From Tenericutes bacterium MZ-XQ (lineage in GTDB: Bacteria; Bacillota_I; Bacilli_A; Acholeplasmatales; Acholeplasmataceae), in assembly GCA_002838205.1 (NCBI GenBank), contig CP017950.1, forward strand, positions 62,001 through 126,000: a stretch of 64,000 bases of DNA. Direction: 5' to 3'. The notes beneath the pieces were generated by a model, which worked only from the letters and a program-made list of their open reading frames with translations, had not been told where the DNA came from and ran no database searches. The first letter of the stretch is position 1; each line of letters starts with the position of its first letter. The position numbers and the translations under genes are program-made. Of this stretch, positions 16,561 through 24,176 are shown piece by piece.

Positions 16561-16589
16561 TTTACAAACCACCCAATGAGTGGTATAAT
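16561..16589 (+). promoter_or_regulatory. Promoter of the HepT/MntA operon
   Basis: TTTACA at 16561-16566, a 17-base spacer, and TGGTATAAT (extended -10) with TATAAT at 16584-16589, 19 bases before the ATG. The start is so close that the HTH antitoxin could block it directly. Confidence 0.75.
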
Positions 16590-16608
16590 TTGGTTGAGGT
16601 GAATAAGT

Positions 16609-17100
16609 ATGGATTTAATGATTAAAGAAGCTAGAGCAGAATATGGGTTAACTCAAAAAGATTTGAGTGAAATCACTGATATACCACTAAGAACGATAGA
16701 AAATTGGGAAAGTGGTAAACGCACACCCAGTCCATGGGTTGAAAAAATGGTATATAGTTATTTAAAACAATATCCCAAAAATCAATATGGTATTATTACC
16801 GAGACAAAAGGCATTTATGAAGTCAATCAAATCAAAGATGCCTTATTACCGTTAACAATTAAATATGATATAAGCAAGATTATTTTATATGGATCATATG
16901 CTAAAGGTAAACAAGAGCCACTAAGTGATATTGATTTAGTAGTCGATGGAAACATAAAAGGTATAAAATTCTTTGGCTTGCTTGAGGACGCGAATAATGC
17001 ACTCGTTAAATCAGTAGATCTCATCCATTTATCTCAAATTGTTCATAACTCTGAAATTTATAAAAATGTTATGAAGGGTATCACACTTTATGAACGATAG
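16609..17100 (+). CDS. HTH-fused MNT nucleotidyltransferase antitoxin (MntA-like)
   Basis: 163 residues. An XRE-type helix-turn-helix (TQKDLSEITDIPLRTIENWESG, residues about 14-35) is fused to a minimal nucleotidyltransferase with GSYAKGKQEPLSDIDL near residue 97, the GSx10DxD motif needed for catalysis. In HepT/MntA pairs the MNT protein AMPylates a tyrosine of the HEPN toxin. Most MntA proteins lack a DNA-binding domain, so the fusion suggests direct autoregulation. The stop overlaps the next gene by 11 bases. GAGGTG precedes the ATG. Confidence 0.9.
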   Translation: MDLMIKEARAEYGLTQKDLSEITDIPLRTIENWESGKRTPSPWVEKMVYSYLKQYPKNQYGIITETKGIYEVNQIKDALLPLTIKYDISKIILYGSYAKGKQEPLSDIDLVVDGNIKGIKFFGLLEDANNALVKSVDLIHLSQIVHNSEIYKNVMKGITLYER

Positions 17101-17437
17101 AGATACTAAGGCACTTAAGAGAATCGTCGCACATATTGAAAATATACTTGATTATGTAAAATCAATTGAATCACTAGATGACTTCACACATAACCAACTA
17201 GTTGTTGATGCAGTCGTATTCAACTTAGCTCAAATAGGTGAGATATCTAAGCATAGAATCTCATTAATTTTAAAAGACACTCAAGTTGATGTTCCTTGGC
17301 ATGAGATGTATGGATTTAGAAATCGTATAGTACATGATTATGATCAAATCAACATGAATATTGTTTATGATACTATTAAAGAAGATCTACCTCCCTTGTT
17401 GGAGCAATTAAGAAAGCTGATTAGTTTGAATAAGTAG
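17090..17437 (+). CDS. HEPN-domain toxin (HepT-like)
   Basis: 115-residue all-helical HEPN protein with the catalytic R-x4-H-x-Y motif (RNRIVHDY near residue 79). The family cleaves RNA through Arg and His; the tyrosine is the residue AMPylated by MntA. Overlap with the upstream antitoxin gene is typical of this module. Second member of the module 2 toxin-antitoxin pair. Confidence 0.92.
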   Translation: MNDRDTKALKRIVAHIENILDYVKSIESLDDFTHNQLVVDAVVFNLAQIGEISKHRISLILKDTQVDVPWHEMYGFRNRIVHDYDQINMNIVYDTIKEDLPPLLEQLRKLISLNK

Positions 17438-17473
17438 TCAATAATAAGGTGAAAAAATTTTCTCGGGAAAAAT

Positions 17474-17541
17474 CGTGAACCACTACGAGTCACCATCGCT
17501 TTCAGTGTCTTCATTTCATAGCAAAATGGGGACTTTTTTTG
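17474..17541 (+). repeat. Array repeat DR3 (diverged)
   Basis: CGTGAACCACTACGAGTCACCA matches DR2's CGTGAACCCCTACGGGTCACCA at all but two positions, but the following terminator differs in sequence. That suggests it came from a different tRNA-Glu locus or strain. Confidence 0.8.
17507..17540 (+). terminator. Terminator in DR3
   Basis: GTCTTCATTT pairs with AAATGGGGAC (two G-T) and is followed by seven T. Confidence 0.8.
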
Positions 17542-17666
17542 TTTTTATAAAGAGTTATAGATTGAAACTCTAATGACGCTTTCGGCACCTGAAGCAGTTT
17601 TCACAGTTCATCAAATAGTCAATTATTACCATCTATCGGAAATTTTGAGAGACAACTCCTGTTTTT

Positions 17667-17694
17667 GCAAAACTTATGACAACATAAGCAAATT
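17667..17694. repeat. Leader site 1, module 3
   Basis: GCAAAACTTAT-GACAAC-ATAAGCAAATT: inverted CTTAT/ATAAG arms around a six-base centre at 17678-17683. Confidence 0.75.
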
Positions 17695-17744
17695 TGGAAC
17701 CTGAAAAAGGAAGATAATATTAAGTCTCAAAAATATGTTGAAAA

Positions 17745-17772
17745 ATCCAACTTATGTTGATATGAGTTATAG
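17745..17772. repeat. Leader site 2, module 3
   Basis: CCAACTTAT-GTTGAT-ATGAGTTAT, centre 17756-17761, exactly 78 bases from site 1. The left arm is identical to module 1 site 2. Confidence 0.75.
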
Positions 17773-17904
17773 CAATGCTTGTTTTTTGGTTCTATAGACG
17801 TGGTATTCATTCTTTTGTAAAAATCTCCAACGAATCAAATGTGATAAAATATTCACGAAGAATGCAAGATTGAATATTGTGTTAGCAAAACGAGGTGATA
17901 TTAT

Positions 17905-18738
17905 ATGGAAACCGAAAATCGATACTTATCGGATATAAAAGAGATTATATCTCACAGATATGATCATGGTGGAGATTTATGGACCACTCCAGACCAACGT
18001 ATACTCAAAGGATCGCCATATTCTACAATTGGAAGCGCTCATCTATTGCTTGAATTAGGCGTTGATCCTAAAGGAGATTTGTTAATTGAAACAGCCAATT
18101 TAATTTTTAAGACTTGGCAAAAAAGTGGCCAGTTTAAGGTATATCCCACAGGAACCGTTTATCCATGTCAAACTGCTCATGTAGCTAGGACACTTTGTCA
18201 TTTAGGTTATGCTTTTGATCAAAGGATCCAAAAAACTTTTCAGCATTTACTTGATATCCAGCATCCAGATGGAGGATGGAGATGTAATAAGTTTAGTTAT
18301 GGTAGAGGACCAGAAACAGAATACTCTAACCCTTTTCCGACACTTACCGTTCTTGATGCCTTTCGATTTAGTGATTATTTAAACAATGAACCGGCACTAG
18401 ATAAGGCAGTAGAGTTTCTACTTGAACATTGGACAATAAGAAGACCAATTGGCCCATGTCACTACGGTATAGGTACACTATTTATGCAGATAGAATATCC
18501 TTTTAGTAATTACAATATCTTTATGTATGTCTATGTTCTATCGTTTTATAATAAGGCAAAAAAAGATTATCGTTTTCTTGAGGCCTTAAAAGCACTTGAA
18601 TCAAAAATGGTTGATGGACAGATTATTGTTGAACGTAATGTCTCAAAACTTTCCAAATTATCTTTTTGCAAAAAAGGTGAACCAAGTATATTGGCAACAA
18701 ATAGATTTCATGAGATATTAGTAAATCTCGGAAAATAG
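17905..18738 (+). CDS. Prenyltransferase/terpene-cyclase-like alpha/alpha-toroid protein
   Basis: 277-residue soluble protein with repeats typical of the squalene-cyclase/prenyltransferase toroid fold (HPDGGWRCNKF near residue 130, HYGIGTLFMQIEYP, paired helices). The length is about half of a true terpene cyclase and the acidic DxDD catalytic motif is absent, so a cyclase role is unlikely; similar stand-alone proteins are annotated only by fold. GAGGTG precedes the ATG. Sole gene of array module 3. Function unknown. Confidence 0.7.
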   Translation: METENRYLSDIKEIISHRYDHGGDLWTTPDQRILKGSPYSTIGSAHLLLELGVDPKGDLLIETANLIFKTWQKSGQFKVYPTGTVYPCQTAHVARTLCHLGYAFDQRIQKTFQHLLDIQHPDGGWRCNKFSYGRGPETEYSNPFPTLTVLDAFRFSDYLNNEPALDKAVEFLLEHWTIRRPIGPCHYGIGTLFMQIEYPFSNYNIFMYVYVLSFYNKAKKDYRFLEALKALESKMVDGQIIVERNVSKLSKLSFCKKGEPSILATNRFHEILVNLGK

Positions 18739-18783
18739 TATTAAAATGTATGGTCACTCCACCGAAGACTGTTTAAAAAAAAT

Positions 18784-18848
18784 GAACCCTGTACGGGTCA
18801 CCAATCTCATTATGATATGCCCTTCTCACCAGTGAGAAGGTTTTTTTT
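18784..18848 (+). repeat. Array repeat DR4
   Basis: GAACCCTGTACGGGTCACCAAT is closer to the tRNA gene than DR3 is, followed by a terminator like that of DR1 with several substitutions. Confidence 0.88.
18821..18848 (+). terminator. Terminator in DR4
   Basis: CCTTCTCAC/GTGAGAAGG, a perfect 9-bp stem with two-base loop and eight T. Confidence 0.9.
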
Positions 18849-18941
18849 ATTGATGTTCATAAGTGTTTCGAGAATTATATAACATTTTAATTAGTTTAAG
18901 GATTGTTAATAAGAGAGGTTTGATTAAACTTGAAGATATAT

Positions 18942-18969
18942 ACAAAACTTATGTCAGCATAAGTAAAAT
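18942..18969. repeat. Leader site 1, module 4
   Basis: ACAAAACTTAT-GTCAGC-ATAAGTAAAAT, centre 18953-18958; the left arm is almost the same as module 3 site 1. Confidence 0.75.
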
Positions 18970-19019
18970 TCTTTCTACATAAACGAGGTCTATGGTAATT
19001 TTTTAATTTCTATCAAAAT

Positions 19020-19047
19020 ATCCTATTTATCTTAACATAAGTTTTAT
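19020..19047. repeat. Leader site 2, module 4
   Basis: CCTATTTAT-CTTAAC-ATAAGTTTTAT, centre 19031-19036, exactly 78 bases from site 1. The right arm matches module 1 site 2. Confidence 0.7.
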
Positions 19048-19104
19048 GTAATTTTCAAAAACAAGAAAAACTTGAAAAAACGAAATTAATATCATTATAT
19101 TTTA

Positions 19105-19113
19105 TGCTACAAT
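19105..19113 (+). promoter_or_regulatory. Extended -10 promoter (TGCTACAAT)
   Basis: One mismatch in the -10 hexamer, with the TG extension; 37 bases before the ATG at 19150. Confidence 0.6.
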
Positions 19114-19149
19114 GTATTTAAATAAGCAGTGCATATTTAAGGGGGAAAT

Positions 19150-20198
19150 ATGAGCGACGTACAACATAAAAAACAACAAACTAAAAAAAAGTAATTAATA
19201 TAGTTAAAAGTTTTGTACTTTTAATTATTTTTGCTGCTACTTACCTAGTAGTTCCTAAGTTAATCTTGTCTTATTATGAATCCAATGGCTATACATTCAG
19301 TGAAAATGTAGGGCACATAACTCAATATTCTTATGATAATAGTGTTGCAACACATAATCAAAACATCATTTTTGAGTATGAAATCAAAGTACAGAGGGAT
19401 TCGGTATCAATTAACGACCTCAGATACGCTATTGTATTTAGTGATCGTGATATTTTTGATCTAGGTATGTCTGCTCAGGACTACTATATGTCTATATTTG
19501 ATTTTTATGATTTCGATTTTTTATATGGAAATCCTTTCTTGAACGACAATGAAGTTGTATTGTCGGAATCAATTTCTCTTGCTTTATTTGATCAAATCGA
19601 TAGTGTAGGAGAGTCAGTTGAAATAAATGGTATTGAGTATCTGGTTTCAGGAATCGTAGATGAACAAAACGAAAAAATGGTATATATTTACACTTCTAGT
19701 AATAATATTAATAGGATTTTAAACCAAGACTGGACATTTGATGATTTTATATTTTTTAAAGATAACAATTTACAAATGAAATTGTATGAACGAGGAGGTA
19801 TTGATTTAGTAAGGTTAACAGAAACAAGAATAAATCAACATGCATTGATTGCTAAGTCACAATTGATTATAAGTATATTTTTTCTTATAATTGCGATATT
19901 AAATATTGTAGTGCGATTGAACTTTAAAGAGAGTGAGAAAGAAAAGCAGTTTGAGAAAAGCAAATTTAGTTATACCAAATCTTTATTTAAATCGTTAGTA
20001 GCTATGACAAAATTTATGATATATATAGTTATATTTTCTATAGCTGTACTTGCTATGGGAGGCACTATACCGGTTGCATTTACACATGTTTTAAACTTAA
20101 TTTCTAAACTTTACTGGATATTGAGTATCTATGCCATACCGGTTTTATATATAACTTATAAGGGAATTAAAAATAGAAGATCAGTTGACAACACATGA
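19150..20198 (+). pseudogene. MacB/FtsX-like membrane protein split by a frameshift at an A8 run
   Basis: ATG at 19150 follows a strong GGGGGA site but stops after 14 codons. A run of eight A (19183-19190) lies just before that stop. Shifting by -1 there enters a frame that reads unbroken to 20198 and begins with a transmembrane helix (SFVLLIIFAATYLVV). The joined product would be about 350 residues: one N-terminal TM, an extracytoplasmic MacB-core-like domain (VVLSESISLALFDQI, then GESVEINGIEYLVSGIV), and three C-terminal TMs. No ABC ATPase is adjacent. It may be a mutation, a sequencing error, or a phase-variable/slippage site. Translation from the internal TTG at 19266 would lose the first TM. 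Confidence 0.7.
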
Positions 20199-20362
20199 TT
20201 GATAAAAGGCGAAGAACAAAAATATAATTTGCTTCGAAAATGAGATGTTATTATAGTAAAAAAGAGACGATATAAATGCCTAAACTTATACTTATAAGAG
20301 AAAAAAAAGAGTACGGTATTAATCATGTTTCACAATTTTTTGTCTATGTATGCATTGATATT

Positions 20363-20430
20363 GCATGAACACCATATTGTCACCAAAATTGATAGTTAAG
20401 GCTTATTCTATATGAATGAGCCTATTTCTT
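20363..20430 (+). repeat. Array repeat DR5 (degenerate)
   Basis: TGAACACCATATTGTCACCAAAAT keeps the TGAAC..CC.TA..GTCACCAA pattern of the other copies and is followed after 13 bases by a hairpin, the same layout. Confidence 0.6.
20399..20430 (+). terminator. Terminator in DR5
   Basis: AGGCTTATTC/GAATGAGCCT, a perfect 10-bp stem with a five-base loop, followed by ATTTCTT (poor T-tract). Confidence 0.65.
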
Positions 20431-20665
20431 AAATAATATCAAAAATGCAGATTGTTCTAAAAGAAAGTTTAAATTTATTTGTACATAAGTGTTTTCAATA
20501 GTTATTCATTAGGATTAGAATGGATTTTTATTAATATGAGTATTTTATGTCGCATACATGATTTGTAGAGATTGGTATAAACATATATAAGTTTATTAAA
20601 TCACTTTATAAAAGCGTAGTCTACATAATGTAGATATAAAAAAGTAAAGCATATACAGTCAGATT

Positions 20666-20674
20666 TGATATAAT
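20666..20674 (+). promoter_or_regulatory. Extended -10 promoter (TGATATAAT)
   Basis: Perfect extended -10, 34 bases before the ATG at 20708. Confidence 0.7.
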
Positions 20675-20707
20675 AGAATTAATTTATTAGCGATAAGGGG
20701 AAAATGA

Positions 20708-21550
20708 ATGATTAGTGAAGTCATAAAAAGAATTAGAGCAGAACATAAATTAACACAACAAGATTTAGCCAATCAACTATTTGTATCGTCTAAAACGATT
20801 AGTTCTTGGGAAAATAACCGAACAAATCCGGATATTTATGTTCTTGAGAAACTATCTGATATCTATCACATTCAAATGAATGATTTAATGGCTGGGAATA
20901 TTAGTAAGTTTTCAATACTTAAATATAAAGTAAGACAAATATGGAGAAAAGTAATAACCCTAGTTAAAAACAACCTATATTTTAGTATCATAATTGGGGT
21001 AACTTTGATATCATCTATCTTGCTTGGAATAACGCCACCATTACCTTTTTGGATAGTTACTAATTTGATAGTATTTTCTGCAATTACTATAATGATTGTA
21101 AAATTTTCAAAAGCATATATAGGAATCCTGATATTTATATTTTATGATCTCATATGGAGAATGTACATGATTATTGATGTAGAGGCATATGTTTTAGAAG
21201 ATGCGCTTGGAAATTTAGATTTTCTGTATCCACTTTTTTCTTGGTCATTACTCGGCTCTCTTTTTCTTGTTATTTTGTTCGGTATCTACCTTTTCATTAT
21301 AAAAAGCAAACATCGATTTTATCATATCTTCACAGTAGCATCGTGTTTTATTTGGATTGTCATTATATGGTTATATCAAAGTTCTTATGATTTTATTAGA
21401 GGGTATTCATCATTTAGTTCAGAGTGGTGGTATAGAATTGAGAAAAACGACAATTTTTTATTGTATGCAATAGGGTATATAACTCTAATCGATTTATTAT
21501 TAGTAGCACATAAAATATTTAAAGATAAAATAATAAATGCGAGAAAATAA
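20708..21550 (+). CDS. XRE-family regulator with C-terminal membrane domain
   Basis: 280 residues. An N-terminal helix-turn-helix (LTQQDLANQLFVSSKTISSW, residues about 16-35, then NPDIYVLEKLSDIY) is followed by about five transmembrane helices from residue 95 to 275. This architecture is common in Bacillota, where it may regulate a neighbouring transporter or sense membrane stress. Here it is the only gene of array module 5, so its target is likely elsewhere or itself. AAGGGG precedes the ATG. Confidence 0.85.
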   Translation: MISEVIKRIRAEHKLTQQDLANQLFVSSKTISSWENNRTNPDIYVLEKLSDIYHIQMNDLMAGNISKFSILKYKVRQIWRKVITLVKNNLYFSIIIGVTLISSILLGITPPLPFWIVTNLIVFSAITIMIVKFSKAYIGILIFIFYDLIWRMYMIIDVEAYVLEDALGNLDFLYPLFSWSLLGSLFLVILFGIYLFIIKSKHRFYHIFTVASCFIWIVIIWLYQSSYDFIRGYSSFSSEWWYRIEKNDNFLLYAIGYITLIDLLLVAHKIFKDKIINARK

Positions 21551-21613
21551 GCTTAAAAAAACGACATTTTAACGTAAGCTTGAATAAAAGAATTACTATA
21601 GCTAATGAAATGT

Positions 21614-21671
21614 TCATAGATCACGAGTAATGCCATGAAACGCTTTTCTCAAAATTGAGAAGGTTTTTTAG
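21614..21671 (+). repeat. Array repeat DR6 (most degenerate)
   Basis: ATCACGAGTAATGCCATGAAACG can be aligned with GTCACCAATAATGTTATGAAATG of DR1 and is followed by a TTCTCAA/TTGAGAA hairpin in the same place. Suggestive only. Confidence 0.5.
21643..21669 (+). terminator. Terminator in DR6
   Basis: TTCTCAA/TTGAGAA stem then GG and six T. Confidence 0.7.
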
Positions 21672-21889
21672 GTTTACGAAACTTATGTAGGTTCAAATGA
21701 AATCCAAAGAGATCCGCTTAATCAAATATAACTTATGGTTACCGAAGATAAGATAAGTACATATCCTGATCAATGAATTTCCTTAGCATTTTTTACCATA
21801 TTGTTTTGTAAAGATCAATAGAGTAGAATGTAATATAGAAGCGATATAGTTACTCAAAACAAAAAAAATGAGAAAAGTGTGGACTCAAT

Positions 21890-22402
21890 ATGAACAAAAA
21901 AATTAAATCACATATGTATCCAATCAGTTTATACGTTTTATCAAAAGATGAGTTAGTTTCACTCATCTCAAAATCACTATTGCTGCCCAATATATCATTT
22001 AATCGCTTTGTTTTAGATGATGTTACTATGCAAGCCATATATAAAAAAATCCAAAAAATGACAGATTTCAATCACCTGGATGTCAAGTGGTATACCTATC
22101 ATCTCGTTATCAATCAGAATGATGAAGCAGTGGGTCTTATAGGCTATAAAGGTTTAAAAAATAGATCAGTTGAAGTAGGATACTATATTGCACCCTATTA
22201 TAGAAGACAAAATTACAGTTATCAAGCTCTTATGTCGATGATTGAGTGGACTGAAAAGACCAATCAGGTTGATCGAATCACTGCAACTCGCGTATTATCA
22301 ACGAACATAGGTTCACAAAAAGTACTAGAAAAATGTGGCTTTGATCTCGATGATTGTACGGACTATGAAAAGAGTTATAGTTATCACTTCACGGTTACTT
22401 AA
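21890..22402 (+). CDS. GNAT family acetyltransferase
   Basis: 170-residue N-acetyltransferase of the RimJ/RimL type: VEVGYYIAPYYRRQNYSYQA holds the acetyl-CoA-binding loop region, and TRVLSTNIGSQKVLEKCGF is the conserved C-terminal motif of ribosomal-protein and small-molecule acetyltransferases. Substrate unknown. No strong ribosome site. First of three GNAT genes in a row, directly after the tRNA-Glu array. Confidence 0.85.
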   Translation: MNKKIKSHMYPISLYVLSKDELVSLISKSLLLPNISFNRFVLDDVTMQAIYKKIQKMTDFNHLDVKWYTYHLVINQNDEAVGLIGYKGLKNRSVEVGYYIAPYYRRQNYSYQALMSMIEWTEKTNQVDRITATRVLSTNIGSQKVLEKCGFDLDDCTDYEKSYSYHFTVT

Positions 22403-22577
22403 ATTAAACATCAGACACTGCAAACTCAAAGAAAAGAATCACCCCATAAAAAATGCATAAATAGATTAGAATTTCAGTAAATAGATGATAAAATGATTAT
22501 AACGATTGCAAACGAGCACATAATGCTTACTCATGATAAGGTTAAATACATTGTTCGTTTTAAGAAAGAGATTAAAT

Positions 22578-23083
22578 ATGAAAGATGATTATCAAATTCG
22601 ACCAACAAAAACAGCAGATATTCCTAGATTAGTTGACATTTATCACTCATGGGAAAATAATCCATTTATCAACATCGAGCAAGAACCAAGCGACTATTTT
22701 TCCATGTGTATCAATAAAGGGGATTTGCCTCCATTAGAAGGCGCAAGTAAAGATAATTATCAACTGTATTCCATTTTTTTCAGGATCAATTGATTGGTTA
22801 TTTTGATTGCTATCACGGATATCCTAGAAAAGACTATCTCTGGATTAGCATTTTTGTGATTGATCAAACATTATCCGGTTATGGTCATGGATCAGAAGTA
22901 GTTAAGATGATTGAATCTATGTTCTTGAGTGAATCATACCCTACACTTGCTCTAGGCGTCAAAACTAAAAATACTCTAGGGCTCAAGTTTTGGACAAAAG
23001 TGGGATTTCGTGAAATTTTAGGTGTTTATGGAGAAGAAGAAATTGTTATAGCGTTAAAGAAGACAGTATATGTAAAAGGATAA
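22578..23083 (+). pseudogene. GNAT family acetyltransferase broken at a T7 run
   Basis: The first part (from ATG 22578, after AAGAAAGAGA) encodes an N-terminal GNAT half (QIRPTKTADIPRLVDIYHSW) and runs to a stop at 22791-22793. The C-terminal half (YLWISIFVIDQTLSGYGHGS, then TKNTLGLKFWTKVGF) continues in the -1 frame to 23083. A run of seven T at 22774-22780 lies at the switch; one extra T (or two fewer) would restore a single protein of about 168 residues (FQDQLIGYFDCY across the joint). Either a mutation, a sequencing error, or a slippage site. Confidence 0.78.
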
Positions 23084-23205
23084 TTGATCTGATCATATTT
23101 TTTTAAGATCAGACAGTTGTTAAGTGAAAATAATATAGTTATCTCCAATCAAGAATAGTTTGTTGATTTTGGATATGTAATGTCGTGCGTTAGGAGTAAG
23201 AGTAA

Positions 23206-24042
23206 ATGTCGTATATATTTAAAGAAGATCAACTTCGAACCTATCAAGAAACTATTGATCAAGAGTTGGCCAAGTATAATTTAGAACGAACGAAAAATGA
23301 AGAAAGAAGCCATGTTTACATCTATTTATTTGATTTTGAAAAGATGGTTGCAGGACTTCATGCAAATATTGGATGGGATTGGATTCATTTTAATACGTTT
23401 TTTTATCAAACAAGAGATCAACTATATACACTTTTAAACGAAGCACATAAAGAGTTTGGTCATCAAGCCATTGGGTCGATGATTTCATCATCTACGCCAT
23501 TTTTAATAGAGGATTTTTTAAGTGCAGGATATGAAATCCATGAAACAATAGAACATATTCCTTATGAGAAGAAAAGAATAACACTCATTAACAAACATAA
23601 GAAGCAATTATCAATAAAACAAGATCATCTCACCATCGTATCTACTAAAGAGGTAAATCCGTATCACAAGCAACTCATTGAACAAGGAAAAGAGTTTGAT
23701 ACTAAATTATATGAATATATGGGGCAATCAAAAGACCTTTCTTTTGTATGTCTGGATAACGATGTATGTGTTGGTGGTGTCCTAGGGTCCATTCAAAATC
23801 ATACGCTTAGTATTGACGCATTATATGTGGATAAAGCACATAGATATAAGCAAATAGCCTCTAGATTAATGGATATGATAGAAAAAGAAGCAGTTAAGCA
23901 TCATGCAAAAATAGCCTATTTAGGAACTGGGTCTTTTCAAGCTCCTGATTTCTATCATAAGTTAGGATATAAGATTGTTATGACAGTTGATGATTTTCCT
24001 AAAGGATTTAAAAATCACACAATGTTAAAAACACTGATGTAA
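23206..24042 (+). CDS. GNAT family acetyltransferase, two-domain
   Basis: 278 residues; the C-terminal 130 form a typical GNAT fold (LSIDALYVDKAHRYKQIASR acetyl-CoA loop near residue 205, then APDFYHKLGYKIV). The N-terminal half looks like a diverged partner domain without the acetyl-CoA motif. AGGAG precedes the ATG. Ends before a clear terminator. Substrate unknown. Confidence 0.83.
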   Translation: MSYIFKEDQLRTYQETIDQELAKYNLERTKNEERSHVYIYLFDFEKMVAGLHANIGWDWIHFNTFFYQTRDQLYTLLNEAHKEFGHQAIGSMISSSTPFLIEDFLSAGYEIHETIEHIPYEKKRITLINKHKKQLSIKQDHLTIVSTKEVNPYHKQLIEQGKEFDTKLYEYMGQSKDLSFVCLDNDVCVGGVLGSIQNHTLSIDALYVDKAHRYKQIASRLMDMIEKEAVKHHAKIAYLGTGSFQAPDFYHKLGYKIVMTVDDFPKGFKNHTMLKTLM

Positions 24043-24071
24043 TTATATATATGTCAATAAGTTTAAAGATC

Positions 24072-24097
24072 CCTTCTTTCAGATAAGAAGGTTTTTT
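24072..24097 (+). terminator. Intrinsic terminator
   Basis: CCTTCTT/AAGAAGG stem, loop TCAGAT, six T. Confidence 0.88.
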
Positions 24098-24142
24098 CTT
24101 GATATCTATCCATGTATAAACCTATGAAATGAAAAGTATAAC

Positions 24143-24151
24143 TGTTATAAT
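24143..24151 (+). promoter_or_regulatory. Extended -10 promoter (TGTTATAAT)
   Basis: Perfect extended -10, 26 bases before the start at 24177; the in-frame ATG at 24129 lies upstream of it and is rejected. Confidence 0.72.
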
Positions 24152-24176
24152 GAATTTAAGAAAAGGATGTGTTTAT

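Larger units (their letters stand above)
17438..17904. other. Junction of modules 2 and 3 with leader
   Basis: 467 bases without a gene: repeat DR3 with its own terminator, then the module 3 leader carrying the best-preserved pair of 78-bp-spaced palindromes. Confidence 0.75.
18739..19149. other. Junction of modules 3 and 4 with leader
   Basis: 411 bases: repeat DR4 and terminator, then a leader with the third pair of 78-bp-spaced palindromes and, at 18855-18869, a CATAAGTGTTT segment also found in the module 5 leader (20481-20495). Confidence 0.72.
20199..20707. other. Junction of modules 4 and 5 with leader
   Basis: 509 bases without a supportable gene. Holds degenerate repeat DR5 with a hairpin, the CATAAGTGTTTT segment shared with module 4, and a weak palindrome around 20538-20565 (TTTTAT-GTCGCA-TACATG). 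The 78-bp pair is not preserved. Confidence 0.6.
13127..21671. mobile_element. Tandem cassette-like array at tRNA-Glu (five modules)
   Basis: The tRNA 3' end recurs with GTCACCA (or its equivalent) at 13120, 15947, 17489, 18797, 20379 and, weakly, 21620. Each is followed by a hairpin terminator, bounding modules of 2827, 1542, 1308, 1582 and 1241 bp. Each module has a non-coding leader, then plus-strand genes, then the next repeat. There is no integrase, transposase or relaxase. The pattern fits accretion of small cis-mobilizable elements at one tRNA site with a recombinase supplied from elsewhere. Older copies are diverged, so the inner modules are probably fixed. Confidence 0.8.
21551..21889. 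other. End of module 5 and following leader
   Basis: 339 bases: degenerate repeat DR6 with terminator, then two ACTTATG half-sites (near 21681 and 21731) only 50 bases apart, possibly a decayed form of the leader pair. Confidence 0.5.

Noticed and set aside
13051-21671. Integron interpretation of the array (attC sites, intI)
   Set aside because: No integron integrase in the window, and the repeats contain tRNA ends and intrinsic terminators rather than RYYYAAC/GTTRRRY attC cores. The resemblance is in layout only.
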